Below, piece after piece: positions 28,334 to 38,217 of a stretch of DNA of 57,777 bases. A program made the translations under genes and the position numbers. Within the stretch, counting starts at the first letter, position 1, and every line of letters begins with the position of its first letter. The stretch covers positions 1 to 57,777 of the forward strand of contig JAJXYR010000224.1 of assembly GCA_021780475.1 (NCBI GenBank), read 5' to 3'. The DNA is from Pseudomonadota bacterium. Lineage in GTDB: Bacteria; Pseudomonadota; Gammaproteobacteria; Steroidobacterales; Steroidobacteraceae. Below the pieces are notes generated by a model. The model worked only from the letters and a program-made list of their open reading frames with translations, made no database searches and was not told the DNA's origin.

Positions 28334-29217
28334 GCGTCATCCCCTCGCTGCGGCAGTGAATCGATCAGCAGGTTTACCCCGATCGTGAGCGTCGCGACAG
28401 CGATGGCCGGCAGCAGCACCGCGGGGGCACCGTTGTCCAGACCAGACAGGTTCTCGCGGATCAGCGAGCCCAGATCGGCGGCGGGCGGCTGCACGCCGAG
28501 ACCGAGGAAGCTGAGCCCGCTCAGCATCAAGACGATAAACATGAATCGCAGTCCAAAATCAGCCAGCATCGGGTGGATCATGTTGGGCAGCATCTCAACG
28601 CAGGCGATGTGCAGGCGACCCTCGCCGCGTACGCGGGCGGCCTGAACGTATTCCTGTACACTGAGATTGACAGCGAGCGAGCGGGCGATGCGGAACGCGC
28701 CGGCCACATAGCTCAAGGCGGCCGTGAGCAGCAGAAATGGCAGCGACGAGCCGAATGCCGCAACCATCACCAAGGCGAAGATCGTACTTGGAACACATAT
28801 GAGAGCATCCAGCAGACGGCTGAGAATCTCCTCCACCCAGCGACCGCTGATCGTCGCGAGAAGTCCGAGCACCGTCCCGCTGGCGCTCGCCATCACTGCG
28901 GCGGCCAGCGCCAGTCCCACTGTGTACTGGGCACCGAAGATGACCCTGCTCAACATGTCCCGGCCCAGATAATCCGTTCCCATCGGAAAACGCAGGCTCA
29001 TTGGCCCAAACACCTTGTTGCTGACAACCGCCCCTGGTGCATGGGGCGCGATCAAGGGTCCGACCAGAGCGACGGCCACCCAAAAGAGCACCATCACGAG
29101 ACCGATGCGGCCGGAAAGCGGCAGGCTCTTACGCTTCCTACCGGTGACGGTCGCGGCGGCACCCGGCTTGGTCGCCGGAATTTCCGAGCGCGTCTCGGGA
29201 GTGACGAATGGGCTCAT
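28330..29217 (-). CDS. peptide/nickel-type ABC permease (DppC-like)
   Basis: PMGTDYLGRDMLSRVIFGAQYTVGLALAA; EYVQAARVRGEGRLHIACVEMLPNMIHPML. Confidence 0.9.
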   Translation of the reverse strand: MSPFVTPETRSEIPATKPGAAATVTGRKRKSLPLSGRIGLVMVLFWVAVALVGPLIAPHAPGAVVSNKVFGPMSLRFPMGTDYLGRDMLSRVIFGAQYTVGLALAAAVMASASGTVLGLLATISGRWVEEILSRLLDALICVPSTIFALVMVAAFGSSLPFLLLTAALSYVAGAFRIARSLAVNLSVQEYVQAARVRGEGRLHIACVEMLPNMIHPMLADFGLRFMFIVLMLSGLSFLGLGVQPPAADLGSLIRENLSGLDNGAPAVLLPAIAVATLTIGVNLLIDSLPQRGDDA

Positions 29218-30167
29218 TGCCGGCGCAGCTTCGGGTTGGAAAGTATTGCGCAGACGTCGGCGATCAGCACCAATCCGAGATACGCGGCAGAGAAGATCAT
29301 CGCGCAGGTCTGGAGTACGGGCATGTCGCGGTAGCTCACGGCATCGACCATGAGTCGGGCGATTCCCGGGTAATCGAAAATCGTCTCCACGATGATTGTG
29401 CCGCCGAGCAGAAAGGATAGGCTGAGCGCGATTGCATTGACGATCGGCCCGACGGCGTTTGGCAAGGCATGCGTGAGTACGATGCGTGAGGTGCTCACGC
29501 CCTTCAAGGCCGCCATTTCTGCGTACGGCTGCCTGAGCTGATCGACGATCGCGGCTCGGGTCATGCGTGCCATCTGCGCGACCACCGCGAAACATAGCGA
29601 CAGTACCGGCAGCGTATAACCGCGCAGGAATTCCCGGAGGCTTGGGTGGTCGAGCTCGAACGTCAGCGCCGATACCCAGCGTAGCTTCACCGCAAAAATC
29701 AGTACGCCAACGGTCGCAACCAGGAATTCTGGAACCGCCACCATCGCCAGCGCCGTTGTGCTGAGAGTCCGATCCAGCATGGAACCGCGATACATGGCCG
29801 CGAGAATGCCGAACGTGAGTGCGATCGGGACCGAGACGACAGCTGTCGCCGCCGCAAGCAGGAGCGACTCGGGCAGGCGCTTCGCGATCAGCGCGCTGAC
29901 CGGCAATCCGTCCGAATACGAGTAGCCGGGGTGTCCGCTCAGCAGGCCGCTCAGCCAGTGCAGGTAGCGCAATATCGCCGGCTCGTCGAGTCCAAGCTTG
30001 AGCCGAAGTGCCGCGACCGCCGCAGGCGTGGCATTCTGGCCGAGCGCCGTCTGGGCCGCATCTCCAGGCAGGAGTGAGGTGATCGTGAATACGATCACGG
30101 AGACAAGCAGCAGCGTCAGCGCCGCAGCTGCGAGCCGTTTGAGGATGAGCCGCAAGATCACCTGCAT
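29214..30167 (-). CDS. peptide/nickel-type ABC permease (DppB-like)
   Basis: LILKRLAAAALTLLLVSVIVFTITSLLPGDAAQTALG; EMAALKGVSTSRIVLTHALPNAVGPIVN. Confidence 0.9.
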   Translation of the reverse strand: MQVILRLILKRLAAAALTLLLVSVIVFTITSLLPGDAAQTALGQNATPAAVAALRLKLGLDEPAILRYLHWLSGLLSGHPGYSYSDGLPVSALIAKRLPESLLLAAATAVVSVPIALTFGILAAMYRGSMLDRTLSTTALAMVAVPEFLVATVGVLIFAVKLRWVSALTFELDHPSLREFLRGYTLPVLSLCFAVVAQMARMTRAAIVDQLRQPYAEMAALKGVSTSRIVLTHALPNAVGPIVNAIALSLSFLLGGTIIVETIFDYPGIARLMVDAVSYRDMPVLQTCAMIFSAAYLGLVLIADVCAILSNPKLRRQ

Positions 30168-30212
30168 GACAAATTCAGGATTCGAGCGATGGCCGCCGTC
30201 GGTGCCATTAAG

Positions 30213-31811
30213 TTAGTCATCGAGCCAGACATGCTCGGCAAAGTTGTAACCCATGAGCCCTCCGATCGGGATGGGAAAGTAGCCCTTGAGGCGTCGGTCA
30301 CAGGCGTCGATGAGGTTGATGAACGCCGGGATGCCGACGCCGCAACTCTCGTGCACCCGCTTCTGCATGTCCCAATACATCTGCTTGCGCCGGGATTCGT
30401 TGCGTTCAGATCGGGCGGAGAGCAGCAGTGCGTCGAATCGTGCGTCCCGCCATCCCGATTCGTTCAAGGGCGAGTCGGATTGGAAAAATGTGCTGAAGAG
30501 CATATCGACGGTGGGGCGCGGATTGATGTTGCCGAAGGTGAGCGGATGCTTCATCCAGCAGTTCGACCAGTAACCGTCAGCCGGCACACGGTTCACCTGA
30601 AGTGCGAGTCCGGCACTTGTCGCAGACTCTTGCACAAGCGTCGCGATGTCCACCGAACGCTCCGCCGCAGGCGATGCATACATGGCAAGGTGTGTTTGGC
30701 CAAGACCGGCCTTGCGAAGCAGGAAGCGACCCTTGTCCGGATCGTACTGTCTCTGCGGAATGTCTGGACAGTAGTAGCGGCTGCTCGGCGGCACTGGCTG
30801 ATCGTTGGCGAGCACGGCATGACCGAGAAAGACCGCCTGCAGGATCTCATCGCGATTGAGCAGGTATTTCATCGCCAGGACGAAGTCCGGGTCATTCGTC
30901 GGTCGGGAATCCTGCCGCATGACTAAATCGGTGTAGAGCCCGGATGGCGTCTCATGGACCGTGTATCCGGAGGATGAGCGGATGCGCTGCACGGAGCGTG
31001 GGTTTACACCGTTGATGAGCTGCAAGTCGCCTGCCAGCATTGCGTTGACACGCGAGGACTCATCGCTGATCCCGACGAGCTCGATCTGCTCGAGATAAGG
31101 CTTGCCCGGCTTCCAATAGTTCGGGTTGCGGCGGGCGAGGGTGCGTACACCCGGATTGAAGTCCACGCAGCTGTATGGCCCCGTGCCTATCGCGGTGCGA
31201 AAGTCGGCAGCACCGTATTGAACGATGAGAAAATGGGAATCCGCAAGAATGACTGGCAGGTCTACGTTGGGCGCGGACAGCCGGATTTGAACCTCGAGCG
31301 GGCCGGTTGCCCGCACGTCGGCGATTTGACTGGCGATCGCCAACACCTGCGAGCCGGTCGCGGGATCCTTCAGGCGCAGGAGCGAGTACACGACGTCTGC
31401 CGGGGTCAACGGTTTGCCGTCGTGGAATTCCACGCCCGCGCGCAATTTTACGGTCCAGAGCGTGGCATCGTCGCTTTCGATCGACGTTGCCAGGCCCGGT
31501 TTCGCCTCGAGCCGAGAATCGAACTGTGTGAGTCCGCTGTAGATCATGTAGTGGCGCGTGTAGTCGGTCGACAGCGCACCCCTTGCGGGATCCAGCGTGT
31601 CGGCAATCGAGCTCAAGACGCTGGCTACACGGATCCGTCCACCGACCCGCGGGCCTTCCGCCCGAGCGACGCTGAATTGGCTGGTGGCGGCAAGCGCGCC
31701 GGCGGCTGCGAACCCGCGCAGCACCTGCCGGCGCGACAATCCTGCATCTTGCGCTGGAGCTTTCGTGGTCGGGGAGTGGTTCATCGAGCTTGCGCCGCCG
31801 AAGGCTTTCAT
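30213..31811 (-). CDS. peptide/nickel-type ABC substrate-binding protein (SBP family 5) with Tat-like signal
   Basis: LSRRQVLRGFAAAGALAATSQFSVARAEG; GVEFHDGKPLTPADVVYSLLRLKDPATGS. Confidence 0.9.
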   Translation of the reverse strand: MKAFGGASSMNHSPTTKAPAQDAGLSRRQVLRGFAAAGALAATSQFSVARAEGPRVGGRIRVASVLSSIADTLDPARGALSTDYTRHYMIYSGLTQFDSRLEAKPGLATSIESDDATLWTVKLRAGVEFHDGKPLTPADVVYSLLRLKDPATGSQVLAIASQIADVRATGPLEVQIRLSAPNVDLPVILADSHFLIVQYGAADFRTAIGTGPYSCVDFNPGVRTLARRNPNYWKPGKPYLEQIELVGISDESSRVNAMLAGDLQLINGVNPRSVQRIRSSSGYTVHETPSGLYTDLVMRQDSRPTNDPDFVLAMKYLLNRDEILQAVFLGHAVLANDQPVPPSSRYYCPDIPQRQYDPDKGRFLLRKAGLGQTHLAMYASPAAERSVDIATLVQESATSAGLALQVNRVPADGYWSNCWMKHPLTFGNINPRPTVDMLFSTFFQSDSPLNESGWRDARFDALLLSARSERNESRRKQMYWDMQKRVHESCGVGIPAFINLIDACDRRLKGYFPIPIGGLMGYNFAEHVWLDD

Positions 31812-32270
31812 TCTTTGTATCTTGCAATTTCCGGCAACGGGATGCCATAGCGCCCGCGGGCTCAGTGAGGTAGAAATCGCTCTTTTTACGACCCCCGCCA
31901 GCACGGAGTGCTGCGCATCGCGAGCCGAGCGGTTCCTGCCCCGGTCGGCCACCAAATACAAAGAAGCGTTACCGGAGGTGAGCATTGCGAAGATGCTCGA
32001 CGCGATTTGATCAGGAGAACTTCCGAGCGACGACACCAAGCTGCGCTACGCAAGCCGGGATTGTCCTGACCGAGCACGTATCCATTTCCCCGGAGCCTAA
32101 TAGCTGTCCCCTCTCCGGCAGATCCTGATAAAGTGGCCCGTACCGGGGCGGTGTTTCTCAGCGCGAACTTGTCGAGCCTCGCGGATATCGCAAAAGCCCA
32201 TCAGGACGGAGTACGGGCCCGAGTGAGACGCCCCGGCGACAGCTCTGCACATCCTTCAGGTAAGCCCGAT

Positions 32271-32762
32271 ATGACGGCCGAAAAACTGGATCGCATAGAC
32301 ATCAACATCCTGGCGCAGTTGCAACGCAACGGCCGCATCACCAACATCGAACTGGCCAAGAGCGTGGCGCTTTCACCGAGCCCTTGCCTGATGCGCGTCA
32401 AGCGTCTGGAGGAAGCGGGTTACATCACCGGCTACAACGCGCGTCTTGATCTGAAAAAGCTCGGCGAGATGATCACGGTGTTCACGGAAGTCACCATCAA
32501 TGACCATCACCGCGAGGACTTCATCCGATTCGAGGCAAACATACGGGCTATCGAAGAGGTCATCGAGTGCCACCTGGTGAGCGGGGGATACGATTATTTG
32601 CTGAAGTTTCTCACGCGTGGCGTCGCGCATTACCAATCGGTGATCGAGGACATACTCGAGCGCGACATCGGCGTCGCGAAGTACTTCAGCTACATCGTCA
32701 TCAAGTCGCCAATCGAGAAACTTCACTATCCGCTGGCCAAGCTGTTCCGCACCGAGCGCTGA
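32271..32762 (+). CDS. Lrp/AsnC family transcriptional regulator
   Basis: LDRIDINILAQLQRNGRITNIELAKSVALSPSPCLMRVKRLEEAGYITGYNARLD; VSGGYDYLLKFLTRG. Confidence 0.95.
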   Translation: MTAEKLDRIDINILAQLQRNGRITNIELAKSVALSPSPCLMRVKRLEEAGYITGYNARLDLKKLGEMITVFTEVTINDHHREDFIRFEANIRAIEEVIECHLVSGGYDYLLKFLTRGVAHYQSVIEDILERDIGVAKYFSYIVIKSPIEKLHYPLAKLFRTER

Positions 32763-32922
32763 GTAACGCGGAGGAGAAAGTTGCTCCATGCGATGAATCT
32801 GGTCGCCCGAGTCGCGCAACAGACGAAGGTCCCGTATTGGGGGAAGTATTTACGCAGCCATGCTGCGGGCGTCCGGGAAATGCGTACAAAATTTCATGGC
32901 CTTGGCGCTAACCTGACTTCCA

Positions 32923-34413
32923 ATGTCCGCAATTGCCGCAAACAACCGCCCGCCCAGACAACGGGTCATCGCCGTGCCCAAGCCGCTCAGCTTCGTACAC
33001 CGCTGGCTGGGGATCTGTGTGGGCTTCTTATTCGCGCTATGGTTCGCGAGCGGTACGATACTGGCCTTCGTGCCGTTTCCTACGCTGAGCGACACCCAGA
33101 GGATCGTGGGAAGCGAGTTGATCGATTTCGCCAAGGTGCGGGTCTCGCCGGGCGCGGCACTTGCGGCCGCGTCGGGTGCTTCCGTGGAGGACGTACGTCT
33201 CATCGGTGTCGCGGGGAAGCCGCGATACCTGCTGTCCATCCGCGGCGGTCCCGTCCTATCCATCAGTGCACGCTCCGGAAGACGGCTTGGGCTGCTGACA
33301 CCCGAGGGCGCGCGCCTGCAGGCGGCGTCCTTCAGTGGCGGTAGCGTGGTTGGACTTCGTGGGCCATTCAACTACGATCAGTGGACGGTACATGACCAGT
33401 ACGATCCATATCGACCGTTTTACTTGGCGCAGGTCCAAGACGGGCGCGGCACGGAGACCTACGTCTCGGCGCGTTCCGGGCAGGTGTTGCAGCGTACGGA
33501 GCGATTTCAGCGCGATTGGAACCAGGTGGGGGCCGTCGTGCACTGGGTTAATGTCGTCGGACTGCGGCGGCACAAGACGCTTTGGACCTGCGTCATGCTC
33601 ACCCTCGGACTCGCCTGCGCGGCGCTCGCCTTGCTCGGCACTGGGTTGGGCGTCGTGCACCTTATCAATGCGCGGCGCATGCGGCGCAATGGGTTCTCGC
33701 CTTTCCGCGGCTGGTTGCGGTGGCACCATCTTGGCGGGATCGTCACAGGGGTCATGCTGCTCACCTGGGTCATCAGCGGGTGCCTAATGCTCGATGCCGG
33801 CATGATATTTCCTTCTTCTGCGCCCACGGTCCAGGCGCGTGACGCGATCCGTGGGATGGCGCTGCAGGCCGTCGCGGCGGACTTTCCGCTCTCCGTCCTT
33901 CAGACGCTACCACCGTCCCGTCAGGTGGAGATCTCCGCGATCGCTGGAAATCCGCTCCTGATATTCTGGGATGCACTGGGACACTCGCATCTGGCCATTT
34001 GTTCTGCACGGGGAGGCCTGTCGTTCGTCGCGCACCTGCCATCCGCCTTGCTGGGTGCCGCAGTCCAGCGGGTCTGGCCAAAAATTCCCATCAAGGCGAT
34101 CGCGCCAATCGGGGTCAATGACCCCTATCGTATGGTATTGCATCCCCTGCCTCGCTCGACGGTTCGCATCAGGCTTGCGGACGCACAACGAACCTGGGTC
34201 GAGATCGACTCCGCGACCGGACGAATCGTCTCCGTTGCGGATTTTCGCGGCAGGGCCGCTCGCTGGTGGGTATACGGGCTTCATGATCTCGATTTTCCCT
34301 GGATCGATCGCGCCGGTCCCTTGCGTCTGGTCCTTATCGTGCTCGCGAGTGCGGTGGGGTTCGCGTTTACCATGACCGGTGTGGTGCTCGGGGTCAGGAG
34401 ACTGAGACGGTGA
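32923..34413 (+). CDS. PepSY-domain transmembrane protein
   Basis: FVHRWLGICVGFLFALWFASGTILAFVPFP, HWVNVVGLRRHKTLWTCVMLTLGLACAALALLGTGLGV, WLRWHHLGGIVTGVMLLTWVISGCLM. Confidence 0.8.
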   Translation: MSAIAANNRPPRQRVIAVPKPLSFVHRWLGICVGFLFALWFASGTILAFVPFPTLSDTQRIVGSELIDFAKVRVSPGAALAAASGASVEDVRLIGVAGKPRYLLSIRGGPVLSISARSGRRLGLLTPEGARLQAASFSGGSVVGLRGPFNYDQWTVHDQYDPYRPFYLAQVQDGRGTETYVSARSGQVLQRTERFQRDWNQVGAVVHWVNVVGLRRHKTLWTCVMLTLGLACAALALLGTGLGVVHLINARRMRRNGFSPFRGWLRWHHLGGIVTGVMLLTWVISGCLMLDAGMIFPSSAPTVQARDAIRGMALQAVAADFPLSVLQTLPPSRQVEISAIAGNPLLIFWDALGHSHLAICSARGGLSFVAHLPSALLGAAVQRVWPKIPIKAIAPIGVNDPYRMVLHPLPRSTVRIRLADAQRTWVEIDSATGRIVSVADFRGRAARWWVYGLHDLDFPWIDRAGPLRLVLIVLASAVGFAFTMTGVVLGVRRLRR

Positions 34414-34417
34414 CGCC

Positions 34418-35584
34418 ATGAAACATCACATTGCGGAACTCGCCGCGGAAATGTCCGCGGTTCGCCGAGATATTCATCAGCACCCCGAACTGGCGTTCAA
34501 GGAAGGTCGCACGGCCGCGGTGGTCGCCCGGCTGCTGCGCCAATGGGGCATTTCAGTGCACGAGGGCGTCGGGCGTACCGGCGTCGTCGGCGTGGTTTCC
34601 GCGGGCGACTCGGACAGGGCGATCGGGCTGCGCGCCGACATGGATGCGCTTCCGATCCAGGAGACTTCGTCCGCTGCGCACTCGAGTGTGAACGCAGGCG
34701 TGGCGCACAGTTGCGGGCACGACGGTCACACCGCCATGCTGTTGTGTGCCGCCCGCTATCTTGCCGAGACGAAGCGATTCAACGGCCGAGTGCACCTGAT
34801 ATTCCAACCCGCCGAGGAAGGCGAGGCCGGTGCACTCGCCATGATCGAGGATGGGCTTTTCGAGCGCTTTCCCTGCGACGAGGTGTACGCTCTGCACAAC
34901 TGGCCCAGTCTACCCGTCGGCGTGATTGCCACCCGGCCCGGACCCATCATGGCGGCTGCGGATCGGTTTGACATTACCGTTTGCGGTGGAGCCACCCACG
35001 CCGCCCAGCCGCATCGAGGCGCCGACACAATACTGTGCGCGGCCAACATCATAACGAGCGCGAACACGCTGGTGGCACGCCGAATAGATCCGGCAGCGAA
35101 CGCCGTGGTGTCGGTGACGTGCGTGCACGGCGGATCATCGCATAATGCGCTTCCGGCGAACGTCCGTCTCACCGGCACCGTACGGACCTTCGACCCCCTG
35201 GTGCAGGACATTCTCGAGGGGGCGCTGCGACAATGCGTCAAGCACATTGCCGGCGCGTTCGGCTGCACCGCCACGATCGAATACAAGCGCTACTACCCGG
35301 CCACTATCAACGACGCCGGTTCCGCCCAGTTTGCGCTCGACGCGGCCCGCGCCATTTCCGCCCAAGCGCTGCTTGCAGAGGCGCCGGCCGCCACATCAGA
35401 AGACTTCGCCTTCATGTTACAGCGCGTGCGCGGCGCCTACATTTGGCTCGGCAGCAACGACGTCGCACATGACCGGCCGCTGCACGATCCGGCTTTCGAC
35501 TTCAACGATGAGATCCTGCCGATCGGCGCCGCATTGCTTGTATCGCTTGCGGAGCTTCGGCTGAAGGCTCTCGGCAAGCCTTGA
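34418..35584 (+). CDS. M20 family amidohydrolase (hippurate hydrolase-like)
   Basis: RRDIHQHPELAFKE, SCGHDGHTAMLL, FQPAEEGEAGALAMIEDG. Confidence 0.9.
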   Translation: MKHHIAELAAEMSAVRRDIHQHPELAFKEGRTAAVVARLLRQWGISVHEGVGRTGVVGVVSAGDSDRAIGLRADMDALPIQETSSAAHSSVNAGVAHSCGHDGHTAMLLCAARYLAETKRFNGRVHLIFQPAEEGEAGALAMIEDGLFERFPCDEVYALHNWPSLPVGVIATRPGPIMAAADRFDITVCGGATHAAQPHRGADTILCAANIITSANTLVARRIDPAANAVVSVTCVHGGSSHNALPANVRLTGTVRTFDPLVQDILEGALRQCVKHIAGAFGCTATIEYKRYYPATINDAGSAQFALDAARAISAQALLAEAPAATSEDFAFMLQRVRGAYIWLGSNDVAHDRPLHDPAFDFNDEILPIGAALLVSLAELRLKALGKP

Positions 35585-35744
35585 TCCGCGCGGTGGCGTC
35601 CCGCCTGCGGCATAATATTTCAATTGATCGCCAAGAACGCAACGACGTTCGTCCGCCGCCGCATTCTGCGGGACACGCGGTCAGTGTGGCTTCGCTAGGA
35701 TGCATCCGTAGATCAAGCGGCATCCACGGAGTTCGTCTCGCATC

Positions 35745-37124
35745 ATGATTCAGCCTTCCCTGAAGGATCTCGACCGAAAACATCTCGTGCACCCCGTGGT
35801 GAATTTCCGGGAGCACGAGAAGCGTGGCCCGACCGTTCTGGAGTCGGGGCGGGGCGCATATCTGCGCGACAGCGACGGCAACGAGCTGCTCGATGCATTT
35901 TCGGGCCTCTGGTGTGTCAACGTCGGTTATGGCCATGAGAGCATCGTGCGCGCCGCGGCGGAGCAGATGGCGAGGCTTCCGTATGCAACGGGCTACTTTC
36001 ATTTCAGCTCGGAGCCCGCAATCAGGTTGGCCGCCAGACTCGTGGAGGTCGCGCCCCGCTCACTGCAGCGCGTCTATTTCACTCTCGGCGGCTCGGATGC
36101 CGTGGATTCCGCCGTTCGCTACATAGTGCATTATCAGAACGCGCGCGGTGCAACCGAGCGCAAGCAATTCATTGCCCTCGATCGTGGCTATCACGGCTCC
36201 TCCGCCACGGGATCCGGCCTCACCGCCCTGGCGGCCTTCCATCGCTACTTCGATGTGCCCCGTCCGAATCAGCATCATATTCCCTGTCCGTATCCCTACC
36301 GCAGTCCGGTCGGCAGTGATCCGCAGGCGATCATTTCCGCTTCCGTGGCGGCGCTGCGCGCCAAGGTGCATGAGATCGGTCCGGAGCGGGTGGCGGCGTT
36401 CTTCTGCGAGCCGGTGCTAGGCTCCGGCGGCGTCATCGTACCGCCGCGGGGGTGGCTGAAGGCCATGTCGGACACATGCCGCGAGCTCGGCATCGTCTTC
36501 GTGGTTGACGAGGTCATCACCGGGTTCGGGCGCACGGGCCCGCTGTTCGCCTGTGAGGCGGAGAACGTCGAGCCCGATTTAATGACCGTGGCCAAGGGGC
36601 TGACGGCGGGATACCTTCCGATGGGCGCCGTGCTCATGTCGGAAGCGATCTATGAAACGATCGCCGACGGTGCGACCGAAGGTGCCCTCATTGGACACGG
36701 ACAAACCTACTCCGGGCACCCGGTCAGCGCCGCAGTGGCGCTCGAAGTCCTCAGGCTCTATCACGAAGGCGGACTCCTCGCCAACGGCATCGCGCAGGCG
36801 CCGCGCTTCGAGGAGGGCCTGCAGAGTCTGCTGCGCCATCCGCTGGTCGGCGACGCGCGCCAGCGGGGCCTGCTCGGGGCGCTCGAGCTCGTTGCCGACA
36901 AGGCGAGCCGGCGAAGATTCGCTCCGGCGCTGCGACTCAGTGAGCGGGTCACGCGCACGGCATACCGCAACGGCCTGATCTTCCGGGCGTTCGGGGACAA
37001 CGTGCTCGGGTTCGCGCCCGCACTCTGTTATGGCCAGCGCGAGTACGAACTGCTCTTCGAGCGCCTCGAACTCACGCTCGATCAATTGCTCGCCGACCCG
37101 GAAGTACGAGCGGAGGTGGTCTGA
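35745..37124 (+). CDS. class III aminotransferase (omega-amino acid:pyruvate type)
   Basis: FVVDEVITGFGRTGPLFACEAENVEPDLMTVAKGLTAGYLPMGAVLMS contains the PLP Lys. Confidence 0.9.
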   Translation: MIQPSLKDLDRKHLVHPVVNFREHEKRGPTVLESGRGAYLRDSDGNELLDAFSGLWCVNVGYGHESIVRAAAEQMARLPYATGYFHFSSEPAIRLAARLVEVAPRSLQRVYFTLGGSDAVDSAVRYIVHYQNARGATERKQFIALDRGYHGSSATGSGLTALAAFHRYFDVPRPNQHHIPCPYPYRSPVGSDPQAIISASVAALRAKVHEIGPERVAAFFCEPVLGSGGVIVPPRGWLKAMSDTCRELGIVFVVDEVITGFGRTGPLFACEAENVEPDLMTVAKGLTAGYLPMGAVLMSEAIYETIADGATEGALIGHGQTYSGHPVSAAVALEVLRLYHEGGLLANGIAQAPRFEEGLQSLLRHPLVGDARQRGLLGALELVADKASRRRFAPALRLSERVTRTAYRNGLIFRAFGDNVLGFAPALCYGQREYELLFERLELTLDQLLADPEVRAEVV

Positions 37125-37125
37125 A

Positions 37126-38217
37126 GTGGCTGGCAGTTGGAAAATCGCGGTCATTCCGGGAGACGGAATCGGCAAGGAAGTGATGCCGGAGGGCGTGCGC
37201 GTGCTCAAGGCGGCCGCGCGGCGGTTCGACATGCACCTCGAACTCCTCGAATTCGACTGGGCGAGCTGTGATTACTACGCGCGCAACGGGACGATGATGC
37301 CGGCCGACTGGAAGGCGCGCCTCGACGGCATGGACGCGATCTATTTCGGAGCGGTGGGCTGGCCGGACAAGGTGCCGGATCACATTTCGCTCTGGGGCTC
37401 CATTCTGAAGTTCCGGCGGGATTTCGATCAATACGTCAATCTAAGACCCGTACGTGCCTTCGATGGCGTGCCATGCCCGCTCGCCGGCCGCACCGCCGGC
37501 GACATCGACTTCCTGATCGTGCGCGAAAACACCGAGGGCGAGTATTCCGCCGTCGGCGGCGTGATGTTCGAGGGCACCCCGCGCGAGGTGGTCGTGCAGC
37601 AGTCGATCTTCACCCGCCACGGCACCGAGCGGATCCTGCGGTATGCCTTCGAGCTGGCGCGCGGTCGAAGCCGGCGGCACCTGACGGTGGCCACGAAAAG
37701 CAACGGAATCGCGGTGAGCATGCCTTGGTGGGATGCGAGGGCGGCAGAGTTGGCGCGGGACTATCCCGAGGTCGTATGGGACAAGCAGCACATAGACATT
37801 CTATGTGCGCGTTTCGTGCTCCAGCCGCAGCGGTTCGATGTCGTCGTGGCCTCGAATCTGTTTGGCGACATCCTGTCGGACCTGGGGCCTGCATGCACCG
37901 GCACCATCGGCATCGCGCCGTCGGCGAATCTCAATCCTGAGCGCGTATTCCCCTCGCTCTTCGAGCCGGTGCATGGCTCCGCGCCCGACATCTTCGGCCG
38001 CAACATCGCCAATCCAGTCGCCATGATTTGGTCGGGCGCACTGATGCTCGACTTCCTGGGAGGCGCCGGCGGGGCGGCACGGGAGGCGCACGATGCGATC
38101 GTTGCCGCGATCGAAGATGTGCTGAGCCGTGGTCCGCGCACGCCGGATCTGGGAGGCACAGCCTCGACCACCGATGTTGGACGGGCGATCGCGGCACGAG
38201 TGGAGGGCGGTGTATGA
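37126..38217 (+). CDS. isocitrate/isopropylmalate dehydrogenase family, tartrate dehydrogenase-like
   Basis: WKIAVIPGDGIGKEVMPEGVRVL, SCDYYARNGTMMPADW, AVGWPDKVPDHISLWG, NLFGDILSDLGP. Confidence 0.85.
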   Translation: MAGSWKIAVIPGDGIGKEVMPEGVRVLKAAARRFDMHLELLEFDWASCDYYARNGTMMPADWKARLDGMDAIYFGAVGWPDKVPDHISLWGSILKFRRDFDQYVNLRPVRAFDGVPCPLAGRTAGDIDFLIVRENTEGEYSAVGGVMFEGTPREVVVQQSIFTRHGTERILRYAFELARGRSRRHLTVATKSNGIAVSMPWWDARAAELARDYPEVVWDKQHIDILCARFVLQPQRFDVVVASNLFGDILSDLGPACTGTIGIAPSANLNPERVFPSLFEPVHGSAPDIFGRNIANPVAMIWSGALMLDFLGGAGGAAREAHDAIVAAIEDVLSRGPRTPDLGGTASTTDVGRAIAARVEGGV